NCBI RefSeq assembly: GCF_013372205.1
Contig: NZ_CP053831.1
Location: 1,674,001 to 1,738,000 of the forward strand
DNA: 64,000 nt
Source of the DNA: Campylobacter mucosalis
Lineage (GTDB): Bacteria; Campylobacterota; Campylobacteria; Campylobacterales; Campylobacteraceae
Direction: 5' to 3'
Below are positions 45,305 through 54,333 of this stretch, in pieces. Every line of letters starts with the position of its first letter. Within the stretch, counting starts at the first letter, position 1. The notes beneath the pieces are model-generated. The model had not been told where the DNA came from. It did no database searches and saw nothing but the letters and a program-made list of their open reading frames with translations. Position numbers and translations under genes: made by a program.

Positions 45305-45775
45305 TTACTTAACTAACGTTAAGTCTTTTTTGTTTAAAAAATAATCCTGCTTGGCACCTTCTGTTCTATATACTTTACAAAAGCCATCGTTATAACACTC
45401 TTGTATAAGTGCCACCTCTAGCTCTTCCCATATTTTAAATTTTTTTATATATTTATCATTCTCTTTAATATACCAAAAAACATTCTCAGGCTGAATAATT
45501 TTATAAACTTTCTCATTTGGCACTTCTTGACAATCCTTGTAATTAAAATATTTAACAATATAATTATGCTTATTCTTTTTAGCACTTGCACCATAACCCT
45601 CAGTGCCATATAGCATTTTGCTATTTGGGTTATTTGGGTCAATATACCACTTTTCAGTGTAGTATGGCGTATAGCTAATTGACAATATTTGATTATCAAA
45701 AAAACCATCACATTTTCCAGCATAGCAACCACTTATGAATAATACTAAAAAAGTTATAAATAAAATATTTTTCAT
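45305..45775 (-). CDS. Lipoprotein, candidate immunity protein for TpsA1
   Basis: This 156-residue protein has a lipoprotein signal with lipobox LFISGCYAG (Cys about 16). The mature part is rich in Tyr, Lys and Trp with four more cysteines. Its start abuts the tpsA1 stop codon (one base apart), the position of the immunity gene in contact-dependent inhibition loci. A periplasm-facing lipoprotein is a sensible defence against a toxin that acts on membrane lipids. I recognise no domain. Confidence 0.65.
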   Translation of the reverse strand: MKNILFITFLVLFISGCYAGKCDGFFDNQILSISYTPYYTEKWYIDPNNPNSKMLYGTEGYGASAKKNKHNYIVKYFNYKDCQEVPNEKVYKIIQPENVFWYIKENDKYIKKFKIWEELEVALIQECYNDGFCKVYRTEGAKQDYFLNKKDLTLVK

Positions 45776-48700
45776 TTAATACTCCGTGTCTTGTTTTAAC
45801 ATATTCTTATAATTCTCAGTCCCGTGTCCCGACATAAACCAAGTTTTTGGGTTAAGTATATTTTCTGGATAGGATACATAATCTCCGGGTCTTTTAAAGA
45901 TTTTTAAAATTTTTTCATTATTTTCATTTGGTTTGCCATAAATTTTAATCAGTGTTTCATCTCTCATCGGAGCCCCAAAACTATAATATGTGTTTTTATT
46001 ATTTGCCCCATACTTTGCTATCTCGTGAAATTGTGAGTGCATAAATATATAGTATTGTATTAGGTCTGAAAGCTCATTTTGTTTTTTGGTTATTTGTTTG
46101 CTTATGCCTGTTTTTCCATTGAATTTATCCACTAAAAATTCTATCCCATCTGCTAAAAATCCCCTCGATGGGTTATACCATACTTGAAAATCATCACTTC
46201 CTATTATATTTCTTCCGCCTTTTAAAGCGTCCTCTTTTGTATTTAATATACCATTGCCATATACATTACGTGAGTTTTTATCGCCTAAAACTTCAAACTG
46301 ACTATCCTCATATCCAAAGTATCCTGGTATATTTCCTAGTAATCCACCTAAATTTTCATTTGTAGGCAATACTCCTAAACTTAAAGCACCAAACATATTC
46401 CAAACATAACCAACACCAGCTTCAAATGGATTATCGCTATTTTCATCAGGGAGTGTTTGTGCTATTGTAGCCATATTTTTATCCATATCCTCAAACTCCC
46501 TCTTAACCTGTTCTCTACCCTCTTTACTAAGTAACCTTGTATCTAGTGTGGAGTTTATGTTTGATGATATGTTTGTGTTGTATAGGTCTTTGTTTATTTT
46601 AGTTGTATCTGTGTTTAGTTTAGATATATCATCTGAGTTTTCTTTGTCTTTTATATTTAGATTACCTTGTCCTATTGTAGCTAGGGTTTTAGAGTGGGTG
46701 TAGTTTAAATTTCTATTGTTTGTGTAGTTTATTGATGATATTTTATTATGTTGGTTTGTGTCTTTGTCTTTTTTATTGTTTTCTTGGTTGTTTGATTTAT
46801 TGGTGTTAGTTGTCTCTGTTTGTGTGTTGTCTTTGTTGTTTTGTTTGTTGTTGTTACTATTTAATGCATAGTTAAGTCCTATACCTAAACTTGTTCCTTT
46901 TGTATAGCTTGTATTTGATAGGTTCTCATAGGTTAGGGTATTTGTAGTTAGGTTTAGGTTTTTATTGTCTATGAAGTTACCATTCTCATCAAAGCTTCCA
47001 GCTGCTATCATTGAACCTTTTAGATGAGTGTTGTTTTTAGTGTTGATGTTTATGTTATTAGCTGTTATGCTTGATAGGGTTGTTTGTTTATTTATGGTGT
47101 TTAATTTGTCTTGGCTGAAATTTGAGTTTATGCTTGATGGTTTTATAGTGCTTATATCTACAAAGTGGTCTTTGCTTATTAGTGATGGTTTTACTGGTGT
47201 GTTGTTATTTATTTGATTGCTTTGAGTTTTACTTAATCCACTAAATCCTATACCAGCACCTAGGCTTGCTCCTTTATAGTTTGATTGGTATATATCTCTT
47301 TGGCTTTGTAAGCTTAGGTTGTTTGTGTTTAAATTTAGAGTGTTATTAGCTCTTAGGTTTGCTCCTTTTATGGTTGTGTCATTTGATGTGTTGATGTTTA
47401 TATCATTGTGTGCTAGTAGTTGGCTATTGTTGTGTGTTGTGTTTTCTTGATCTAAGTTTGATTGTGAGTAGTTTAAGCCTGCACTACCTCCACCTCCACC
47501 ATACATAGTCATCTTAACACTACCGCTTAGCTCTTTGGTTTTAGAGTCTGCTTTGTAGGTATCTTGGCTAGAGTTTATGTTTAGATCTTTAGTGTCTATG
47601 TTTATGTTGTTGTTTGCTATTAAGTTTGAGCCAGTTATGTTTGTGCTGGTATCTTTGTCCTTGTTGGTTGAAATTTTAATATTGTTTGCATTTAGGTTTG
47701 ATGATACAGATGTAGTTTGTGCGGTATTGGATTTAGTGTTGCTACCTTTTATATCACCAACTATGCCTACGCTAAAGCCATATGTGCCTGAGCTACTTGT
47801 TGCTGCTACACTTTGGCTTATTAGGGCTGCTGTTTTAGAGGCTACGTTTGTAGTTGCTAGGGCGATATTTGCTATATAGTATTTTTCTTCATCTTTTACA
47901 TTATCTATTATATCTGTTAGATCCTCTATGTCAGAGTAGTCTATACCTACCTCTTTGTTTTTATATCTTTGTTTTATATCTGATAGTTTGTCTTGTAGGT
48001 TTGAAACCTCTTGTTTATATTTATCATACTCTTTTTTTACACTCTCTAATTGCTTTATGGCCTCTTGTAAAGCTATGGCAGCTGGAGCTATCTGGGCGTA
48101 TTCGTTTTGCACAGTAAGAGATAGGGCGGCATTAGCCTCTTTTAGGGTTGTGTCTGTGCTAATTGTATCTGTGCTGTTTGATATGTATATGTTGCCATTG
48201 TTTGAATGTAGGGTTATATCCTCTTTGGCATTTATATCAGCTCCTGTGATAGTTATATCTTTGTCGGTGGTGATGTTTAAATTTTTAGCTTGTAGGTTTG
48301 AGCTTATGCTTTTGGTGGATGAGATGTTGTTTGTAGCTTTTTCATAGGCTGCATCAGCTAGGCGGATCTTGGCTGATGTATCTTTTTTAAGTTCTGATAG
48401 AGATTTTGGTTTGGCATCTTTTAAGATATCGCCTATATGAGCTATACTAATACTGGTTTTTTTATCTATGTTGTAGCTTTCATGGGTATTAGTAGCGTTT
48501 AAGATGGTGGCAGTGTTTGCTTTTATGTTAGTATCTTGATCTGATTTAATGTTGGCTGTAATGATGGCATTGTTTGCATGTATATTAATATCTTTATTTG
48601 CTGTGATGTTTGATAGCTTAGATAAACCATCAAGGCTTCCTTTTTGATTCTCTTGGGCTTTGTAAATTTCTCCCCCATTTGTTCCTAGTGTGCCAACATA

Positions 48701-51700
48701 GGTAAATATACCAAGCGGATTAAAACTACTTTTTTTATGAACACTTACCTCTTTAACCTGCTCTTTGGCTGCTATGATATTTATATCATTATCTGCATTT
48801 AGGTTTAATGCCTTTATGCTTGATATATCTGATGAGATGATATTTATATTGTTTGTGGCGTTTAGGTTAATGTCGCCTGTGCTTGTGCTTAAAGATGAAC
48901 CTTGTAAATTTGCTTTTGCAAGTGAATGCATATCAAGGCTTTTTTTAAGCCCGCCCCAGCTTGATTTGCTAGTATGTGAATAATCTAGACTCTCATATAC
49001 TGCTGGATTTAGGTTAATATCCTTTGCATTTATATTTATCTCATTATCCGCTACTAAATTCGCCCCCTGTATAGTTGTATCTTTATTTGAGATTATGTTT
49101 ATGTTATTAGCATTTAGATTTGATGATACAACATCTTCTTTTATGGTTTGTGTGGTTGTCTGCTTTTTAGATAAAAAGCCTTTGCTTGTTATTTTACTTG
49201 TTAAATCTATGGTGTCGTTTGTGGAGGTTATTAATAGGTTGTTGTTTGAGTTTAGGTTTATATTATCACTTGCGTTTAGGTTTGTGCTTACTAGTGTAAT
49301 ATCATTTGCTTTTAAATTTATGTTGTTTGCGTTTAGGCTTGAGATTTGATTGGTGGTTATAATGCCTTTAAAGGTTGTATCTTTACCGCTTATATTAAAG
49401 CTCTCTTTGGCTTGATTGGTTTTTATATTTAGGTCGTTTCTAGCTTGTAGGTTTATATTGTTTTTAGCACTTAAATTTGCTCCACTTATGTTTAGATTGT
49501 TATTAGCATTTATGTTTATATCTTTTTTAGCTATTAATTCTGACATAGCGCCTAGTGTGGTATTGGTAAAATTCCTACTGCTATAAGAGTTTGTTGTTTG
49601 GTCTATAAATATATCATTTGCGTTTAGGTTTATGTTTGAGGCAGTTATAGCTGATGATGTTAGGCTGATATTTTTATCTGCGTTTAGGTTTACACTGCTG
49701 TTTGCTATTAGTAGGCTATCTTTGTTTATAATGTTATTTGCATTAATGGCTATATCATTAGCTATTAATGCTCCATTATTAAACACATTTGCATCTGCGT
49801 CAATCTTAATATCATTTTTAGCTATTATTAGTGAGCTTTTATCTATTTGTGAATATGTTTTTTTATTTAATCTATCATTTAAAAGAGAGTTTGCGTTTTT
49901 ATATAGGTTATCAAACTTATTTAGCATAAAAGGCATATTTGCACCGCTTGTGCTATATAGATAGCCAGTATCTATTGGGGTAAATTTTATATAAGGTATG
50001 TGGTTTGGTTTAAATAGTGGTATGTTTATGCTTTGGTTTGTTTTACTATTTATATCACCATTATTTAAATTTATCACACTTGCATAAAAGCCATTGTTTG
50101 CAGCTAGTATTGCTGGGTAGCCATCTTCTTGGTAAGTATAGTTCTTATAAGCACTATTGCCACCCTTAGTAACCCATTTTTTCTGTCCAGTAAGCTTACC
50201 TAATTTTTTCCACTCCTGTTGTCTGTATTCATATTTTATATGACTACTAACACTCCTATCAAGCTCTTTACCTATGTTGTTTAAAGTACCCAAGAGAATG
50301 TTAATATCATTATCTGCATAAATTTGGCTTTTATCGTTTGTGGTTGTGTTTGTTTTTAGATTTATATTATTAGAAGCATAAATTTTAGAGGGGATAAAGT
50401 TATCTAAACTATCTTGCGTGATATACTCTTTGGTTATGTTGTAGTAGATATTTCTAGTCTTTTCATTTGATTTGGCTCTATTTGTTGTAACAGCAATAGT
50501 GTTTGTGTTTTCATCCAGTAGGATTTGGATAAATGGGTGTGAGCTAGTGCCGTGTAGATAGCTCTTTTTATGTAAATTTAAAGCATAAGCTGTTGCGTCT
50601 TGTGATACTACTCTATTTAGTAGCTCTGTGTTTAGCTCTTTGTCTGTATATGTTTTATTTAATAACTTCCATTCATTTATAATCTCATCTTTTATACTTT
50701 TTATATTAGCTTCTAGTTTAAATACTCTCTTTCCACAACATTTTAGATTAAGAGTATTAGAGTAGGTGCTAAACCCTGTTTGTAGTGTGTTTAGCGAGTA
50801 GTTGTTTAGATTGTCTGCTTTTATAAATATATCATTAGCTAAGATATTTGATGATGCGTTGTTTATTTGGTTTGCAAATAGATTAATGGTGTCTACTGAT
50901 ATTATATTTGAGCTATTTGTGTTTGTTATCTCATTGGCTTGTAAATTTAGATTACTATTTGAGATGATATTTGCTTTATCTTTGTTTGTTATTGTTTTAT
51001 TTGAGATTAAATCTATACTTTTTTCTGATTTTATGATATTAGAGTTTATTATATCCCCATTAGCATTTATCTTTATGTTTGTAGCTAGGATTATGCCTTT
51101 GTTATTTACACCTACTCCGTCATTAGTGGCTATTAGGTTTATCTTATTAGCATACATTCCACCAAGAGATGAGCTATCTATGGCTATTATGTTTTTATCA
51201 TTGTTTGCATCTGCTTTTAAAGATAGATTGTTTGCGTGTATGTTTGAGGCTATGTTTATGGTGTTTGCTATTATGTTAGTGTAGTTAGAGCTATCATTTA
51301 GTCCTTTATCTATTATATTTATAGTGCCATTTTTATTTAGATATGAGCTATCTAAATTTTTAGCTATGCTATAAGCATTGTTTATATTTACATTTGAGGT
51401 GGTAAAGGTAGATGAGTTTGCATTTATTATATTTAAGCCATTTATGTTTATACCACTTGGATTAGCTATTAATAGATCAGCTCTCTTACCTGCTATTTCT
51501 AAATTTCCTTTTAAAAGTGATGGGTCGTTTGAATTTACTTGATTTACTATTAAATTAGCAGAGCCAGAGTTTAAAAAGGGATTAGCATTAACAAACCCAG
51601 CTATGTTTGTTTTATCTCCATTTACTGAGTTGTTTAATACTGTGCCAGTGTTTGGAGTGTTAAATTTAATATACTCATTCATAGATATACCATTCTTAGG

Positions 51701-51847
51701 TGTGGTTATATTTACTATTAGAGTTTCGTTTGTGGCTTTTAGGATAATAGGCTGGTTAGATTTAGGGGCGTTTGGGTCTGGGGTTATGGGGTTAGCTAGG
51801 GTTTGGATGATAATTAAAATTGGTAAAAAGATATATGGTGTTTTCAT
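45776..51847 (-). CDS. TpsA1: two-partner-secreted haemagglutinin/CdiA-type exoprotein with lipase-like C-terminus
   Basis: This 2023-residue protein has a signal peptide (to about residue 18) and a TPS secretion domain (around 30-250; GNLEIAGKRADLLIANPSGI). A variable cysteine-containing region follows (around 350-566), then Asn-rich haemagglutinin repeats to about residue 1650 with a MYGGGGGSAGLNYSQ segment. The C-terminus (after about 1780) has YNPSRGFLADGIEF, YIFMHSQFHEI, YYSFGAPMRDE, RPGDYVS and MSGHGTENY, the order of Ser, Asp and His regions of class-3-type lipases. The HSQ lacks the following Gly of HSQG. It should be secreted by TpsB and displayed on the surface. Confidence 0.85.
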   Translation of the reverse strand: MKTPYIFLPILIIIQTLANPITPDPNAPKSNQPIILKATNETLIVNITTPKNGISMNEYIKFNTPNTGTVLNNSVNGDKTNIAGFVNANPFLNSGSANLIVNQVNSNDPSLLKGNLEIAGKRADLLIANPSGININGLNIINANSSTFTTSNVNINNAYSIAKNLDSSYLNKNGTINIIDKGLNDSSNYTNIIANTINIASNIHANNLSLKADANNDKNIIAIDSSSLGGMYANKINLIATNDGVGVNNKGIILATNIKINANGDIINSNIIKSEKSIDLISNKTITNKDKANIISNSNLNLQANEITNTNSSNIISVDTINLFANQINNASSNILANDIFIKADNLNNYSLNTLQTGFSTYSNTLNLKCCGKRVFKLEANIKSIKDEIINEWKLLNKTYTDKELNTELLNRVVSQDATAYALNLHKKSYLHGTSSHPFIQILLDENTNTIAVTTNRAKSNEKTRNIYYNITKEYITQDSLDNFIPSKIYASNNINLKTNTTTNDKSQIYADNDINILLGTLNNIGKELDRSVSSHIKYEYRQQEWKKLGKLTGQKKWVTKGGNSAYKNYTYQEDGYPAILAANNGFYASVINLNNGDINSKTNQSINIPLFKPNHIPYIKFTPIDTGYLYSTSGANMPFMLNKFDNLYKNANSLLNDRLNKKTYSQIDKSSLIIAKNDIKIDADANVFNNGALIANDIAINANNIINKDSLLIANSSVNLNADKNISLTSSAITASNINLNANDIFIDQTTNSYSSRNFTNTTLGAMSELIAKKDININANNNLNISGANLSAKNNINLQARNDLNIKTNQAKESFNISGKDTTFKGIITTNQISSLNANNINLKANDITLVSTNLNASDNINLNSNNNLLITSTNDTIDLTSKITSKGFLSKKQTTTQTIKEDVVSSNLNANNINIISNKDTTIQGANLVADNEININAKDINLNPAVYESLDYSHTSKSSWGGLKKSLDMHSLAKANLQGSSLSTSTGDINLNATNNINIISSDISSIKALNLNADNDINIIAAKEQVKEVSVHKKSSFNPLGIFTYVGTLGTNGGEIYKAQENQKGSLDGLSKLSNITANKDINIHANNAIITANIKSDQDTNIKANTATILNATNTHESYNIDKKTSISIAHIGDILKDAKPKSLSELKKDTSAKIRLADAAYEKATNNISSTKSISSNLQAKNLNITTDKDITITGADINAKEDITLHSNNGNIYISNSTDTISTDTTLKEANAALSLTVQNEYAQIAPAAIALQEAIKQLESVKKEYDKYKQEVSNLQDKLSDIKQRYKNKEVGIDYSDIEDLTDIIDNVKDEEKYYIANIALATTNVASKTAALISQSVAATSSSGTYGFSVGIVGDIKGSNTKSNTAQTTSVSSNLNANNIKISTNKDKDTSTNITGSNLIANNNINIDTKDLNINSSQDTYKADSKTKELSGSVKMTMYGGGGGSAGLNYSQSNLDQENTTHNNSQLLAHNDININTSNDTTIKGANLRANNTLNLNTNNLSLQSQRDIYQSNYKGASLGAGIGFSGLSKTQSNQINNNTPVKPSLISKDHFVDISTIKPSSINSNFSQDKLNTINKQTTLSSITANNININTKNNTHLKGSMIAAGSFDENGNFIDNKNLNLTTNTLTYENLSNTSYTKGTSLGIGLNYALNSNNNKQNNKDNTQTETTNTNKSNNQENNKKDKDTNQHNKISSINYTNNRNLNYTHSKTLATIGQGNLNIKDKENSDDISKLNTDTTKINKDLYNTNISSNINSTLDTRLLSKEGREQVKREFEDMDKNMATIAQTLPDENSDNPFEAGVGYVWNMFGALSLGVLPTNENLGGLLGNIPGYFGYEDSQFEVLGDKNSRNVYGNGILNTKEDALKGGRNIIGSDDFQVWYNPSRGFLADGIEFLVDKFNGKTGISKQITKKQNELSDLIQYYIFMHSQFHEIAKYGANNKNTYYSFGAPMRDETLIKIYGKPNENNEKILKIFKRPGDYVSYPENILNPKTWFMSGHGTENYKNMLKQDTEY
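49138..50148 (-). repeat. TpsA shared block 1, copy in tpsA1
   Basis: About 1.0 kb matches 57087-58097 at a constant offset of 7949 bases, with no difference seen by eye in the lines compared. It encodes the haemagglutinin repeats just after the variable domain. Such near identity in repetitive, otherwise diverged genes indicates recent recombination or gene conversion. Confidence 0.8.
51051..51811 (-). repeat. TpsA shared block 2, copy in tpsA1
   Basis: About 760 bases match 58994-59754 at a constant offset of 7943. It encodes most of the signal-distal N-terminus and the TPS secretion domain, the part that the shared transporter TpsB must recognise. Confidence 0.8.
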
Positions 51848-51848
51848 T

Positions 51849-52217
51849 TTAGTTTTTACTCTTTTTGGTAAATTCTTTTTCTATTTTATCAAGTTTTTGA
51901 AATTCTCTGTTTTTATTTTTAAATTCTTTATAGTCTTGCAATTCTCCTTTACATTTAGGACAAATTCTATTTTTATCTTTTACATCTGCGTAATTATAAA
52001 CTTTTTTGCATTTTTTGCAATGGAGAAAATTTGGGTGCTTTGATTTATAGACGATTAAGAACAAACCGAATGCAAAAAAAATTATACTAGCAAATATCGC
52101 ATAATTGCCTAAATATAATGGCTCATAATAGTGATAGCGAAATTCCTTAGTAGCATAAATTCCAAAACTTACAATAATAAGAATTAGTCCGCCAAATATA
52201 CCAGCAAATCTATTCAT
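51849..52217 (-). CDS. Membrane protein with zinc ribbon, candidate immunity protein
   Basis: This 122-residue protein has two membrane helices (around 8-65) and a zinc ribbon with LHCKKCKKVYNY and RICPKCKGELQDYK, then a basic charged tail. It is a paralogue of 43461-43763. It starts inside the end of an orphan toxin fragment (52210) and stops 2 bp before tpsA1, so it is translated with both. A role as immunity protein for the orphan toxin is inferred. Confidence 0.62.
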   Translation of the reverse strand: MNRFAGIFGGLILIIVSFGIYATKEFRYHYYEPLYLGNYAIFASIIFFAFGLFLIVYKSKHPNFLHCKKCKKVYNYADVKDKNRICPKCKGELQDYKEFKNKNREFQKLDKIEKEFTKKSKN

Positions 52218-52752
52218 TTATAATATTTTTTCTTATAGGTTCAATAATAAATTCCTTAGCTCCATAACCTAATCCTTGCAATAATGTATCTGGTGGATTT
52301 GGAGATATTGCACCATTTGTAAAATCAACCACCCCATAACCAATAGCCCAATTTCTTGGATTTAACATAAAATTTCCAAACCAATCTGCATTAGCTTTTG
52401 GTGTAAAATTTGTTGGCTTTATGGTTGTTATACTTTTCCCGTCTATAAACATTTTAAAATTCCTTGTTGATTTTCCATTTATTACTTGTGTAAATACTGG
52501 TTGCTTGCTAATATTATCAATACCAGCTATGGCATAATTTCTTCCGCCGTATATTATAAGTCCATTTTTATTATATGTGGCGTTTTTCGGTAAATTCTGA
52601 GTTATTTTTGCCATAGCGTCTGCTTCTATGTTGTTTAAGGCAGTTTTTATCTCGGTAGCTGTTGTTTTTAAGGTATTTGTGCCTAATTTAGCCACACCAG
52701 CAGTTGGCAATAATGACGGGATATCTATATTGTAAATTTTAATATTTATCAT
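52210..52752 (-). CDS. Orphan toxin C-terminal module
   Basis: The 180-codon frame has no secretion domain and no signal peptide. It begins MINIKIYNIDIPSLLPTAGV and includes LIIYGGRNYAIAGIDNISKQ, FKMFIDGKSITTIKPTNFT and WAIGYGVVDFTNGAI. Its start overlaps the previous lipoprotein stop by 4 bp and its stop overlaps the zinc-ribbon gene. Position and form match the orphan cdiA-CT modules known downstream of CDI loci, which replace the active toxin by recombination. The domain family is not recognised. Confidence 0.6.
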   Translation of the reverse strand: MINIKIYNIDIPSLLPTAGVAKLGTNTLKTTATEIKTALNNIEADAMAKITQNLPKNATYNKNGLIIYGGRNYAIAGIDNISKQPVFTQVINGKSTRNFKMFIDGKSITTIKPTNFTPKANADWFGNFMLNPRNWAIGYGVVDFTNGAISPNPPDTLLQGLGYGAKEFIIEPIRKNIINE

Positions 52753-53072
52753 TGCAATAAAACAAAGCTTTCAGTTATTTTGCAATTTTCTTTCCCTGAT
52801 AATATAATCCACTCTTGCACAATCTCTGGTTTATCATCTCTATTTGTTAAATACGCATAATAACACCCTTTTGGATAGTGCATTACGTATATATATCTAT
52901 TTTCATCGTAAATTTCCCTGTGGTTTTGATTAGTTTTTGGAATAACAGAAGTTCCTATTTTAGGTTTTAAAACTCTTTCAACAAAAGTTTCATAAGTTGG
53001 AATATAATATTTAGAACAACCACTTAATCCTGATAAAACCATTAGACATAATATGATATTTTTTATATTCAC
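52749..53072 (-). CDS. Small lipoprotein, immunity-family member 5
   Basis: This 107-residue protein starts with GTG and has lipobox LSGLSGCSKY (Cys about 19). It shares with four neighbours the core REIYDENRYIYV, then GCYYAYLTNRDDKPEIVQEW and IILSGKENC. Family members are the strongest immunity candidates for the TpsA2-type toxin. Start placed on GTG as there is no ATG nearby. Confidence 0.65.
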   Translation of the reverse strand: MNIKNIILCLMVLSGLSGCSKYYIPTYETFVERVLKPKIGTSVIPKTNQNHREIYDENRYIYVMHYPKGCYYAYLTNRDDKPEIVQEWIILSGKENCKITESFVLLQ

Positions 53073-53214
53073 CTAATACCCCTTTGCTTTATTTATAACT
53101 TCTTCCCTTGTCTGTTTATTATCTCTCTTTAAATCCTTATAAATTCCAATACTTGTCATATTATCTTATATGAATGGTGCTATTGCAAATGGTGTGGCTG
53201 GGATTAAAAACAAC
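53073..53214 (-). pseudogene. Toxin C-terminal tail remnant a
   Basis: The frame gives LGLLFLIPATPFAIAPFI, a TAA stop, then DNMTSIGIYKDLKRDNKQTR and EEVINKAKGY, closely like the end of the TpsA2 toxin (LLLIPSAPFAIAPFIQDN, then GIYKDLKRDNKQMRE). The stop replaces a CAA codon. It lies between two immunity-family lipoproteins, so it is the last piece of a former toxin cassette. Confidence 0.75.
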
Positions 53215-53509
53215 AAGCCCAAGCTTGTCTTTGCTTGCAATGTTCTTTACCTGACAATATAATCCACTCTTGAATAACTTCTGGTTTATCATCTTTGTTT
53301 GTTAGGTATCCATAGTGACAACCTTTTGGATGTTCAAATTTATATATGTATCTATTTTCATCATAAACCTCTCTAAGATTAGCACGATTATAAGGTGTTA
53401 AAAAGAAATCTCTATTCTCCTTAAAAACCTCATAACTTGGAGCACCTATGTAACAACTACTTAATCCAATTACAATCATTAAAAACGATACAATACTTCC
53501 AAATTTCAT
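53204..53509 (-). CDS. Small lipoprotein, immunity-family member 4
   Basis: This 101-residue protein has lipobox VIGLSSCYIG (Cys about 19) and the family core REVYDENRYIYKFEHPKGCH and LTNKDDKPEVIQEWIILSG. The first 28 codons match member 1 (55151-55471), as part of a block duplicated with the toxin end. It overlaps the orphan toxin stop by 4 bp. Confidence 0.68.
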   Translation of the reverse strand: MKFGSIVSFLMIVIGLSSCYIGAPSYEVFKENRDFFLTPYNRANLREVYDENRYIYKFEHPKGCHYGYLTNKDDKPEVIQEWIILSGKEHCKQRQAWACCF

Positions 53510-54297
53510 TTAAACTGCCTTTCGTATGATTTATTTATCGCATTTTCTCTCATCTGTTTATTATCTCTCTTTAAATCCTTATAAATTCCAATACTTGCCA
53601 TATTATCTTGTATGAATGGTGCTATTGCAAATGGTGCAGAAGGTATTAAAAGCAATCCGCTTGCAATATCTATAAGAGTATTATTATTTTGTAGATATGT
53701 TTTTAATCCGATATTCTCATAATTCCAACTAGATAAAAAATCGTGTGGTCCTGCAAAGTATTCATTTACATAATCTGTAAAAGAACCTTTGCTATAACTA
53801 CTACCAAATATAAGTCTTTCTCCTGTTTGAGAGCCACCAAATGGGGCGATTATTTCCTTGTTTATTAATTTGCCATTACTATAAGTTTGTTCATAATGAC
53901 TTCCAGCCAGCTTAACTTCATCACCTCTAACGCCCTTACTTCGTGTGTTTTCAGGGACGAATTCTTTATTTTTCCCAGCATAATCATAATTATCCTTAAC
54001 ATACTTTCTCATCTGTAATGCACTATCACTTAGTATTGAAGTAATCGCTCCCATTGTAAATCCATCTTTAAAGCTTTCTCCTTTTATCTGTGATGTTATA
54101 CCTTGACCTACTCCGTTTATAGTAGCGTTTTTAGCATAGTCTGATATATTCATATTTTCTGTTAAGGCATTTGTTCCAAATGCAAAATTTGCATATGATA
54201 GCACACCTGCACTTATAGTATTTGTAGCTAACAAGCCTAGGTCTATGTTTGGTTTGTTACCTGTTATGACTGATGATATTAGTGCTGTTGATGTTTG
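53424..54297 (-). repeat. Toxin/immunity block, orphan copy
   Basis: About 870 bases match 55386-56259 at a constant offset of 1962 with one difference noted. The block covers the toxin C-terminus and the first part of its lipoprotein gene, so an entire toxin end has been copied between the active gene and the array. Confidence 0.8.
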
Positions 54298-54315
54298 CTG
54301 TGTTGGTTGTATCAT
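53506..54315 (-). CDS. Orphan toxin C-terminal module identical to the TpsA2 C-terminus
   Basis: The 269-codon frame starts with seven unrelated residues (MIQPTQQ) and then repeats the last 262 residues of TpsA2, including ITGNKPNIDLGLLATN, GVRGDEVKLAGSHYEQTYSN, YVNEYFAGPHDFLSSWNYEN and PSAPFAIAPFIQDN. It lacks signal and secretion domain, so it is a silent module or, if translated, a cytoplasmic protein neutralised in place. It probably arose by duplication of the active toxin end. Confidence 0.7.
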   Translation of the reverse strand: MIQPTQQTSTALISSVITGNKPNIDLGLLATNTISAGVLSYANFAFGTNALTENMNISDYAKNATINGVGQGITSQIKGESFKDGFTMGAITSILSDSALQMRKYVKDNYDYAGKNKEFVPENTRSKGVRGDEVKLAGSHYEQTYSNGKLINKEIIAPFGGSQTGERLIFGSSYSKGSFTDYVNEYFAGPHDFLSSWNYENIGLKTYLQNNNTLIDIASGLLLIPSAPFAIAPFIQDNMASIGIYKDLKRDNKQMRENAINKSYERQFK

Positions 54316-54333
54316 AAATCTTAAACAAATTTC

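Noticed and set aside
45445-45732. 95-codon frame overlapping the TpsA1 lipoprotein gene
   Set aside because: It is a shifted frame of the lipoprotein gene without signal or ribosome binding site.
46168-51284. Many long plus-strand open frames opposite tpsA1 (and likewise 56207-59791 opposite tpsA2)
   Set aside because: They mirror the Asn- and Ile-rich repeats of the TpsA proteins, start without ribosome binding sites, and are copied wherever the tpsA blocks are copied.
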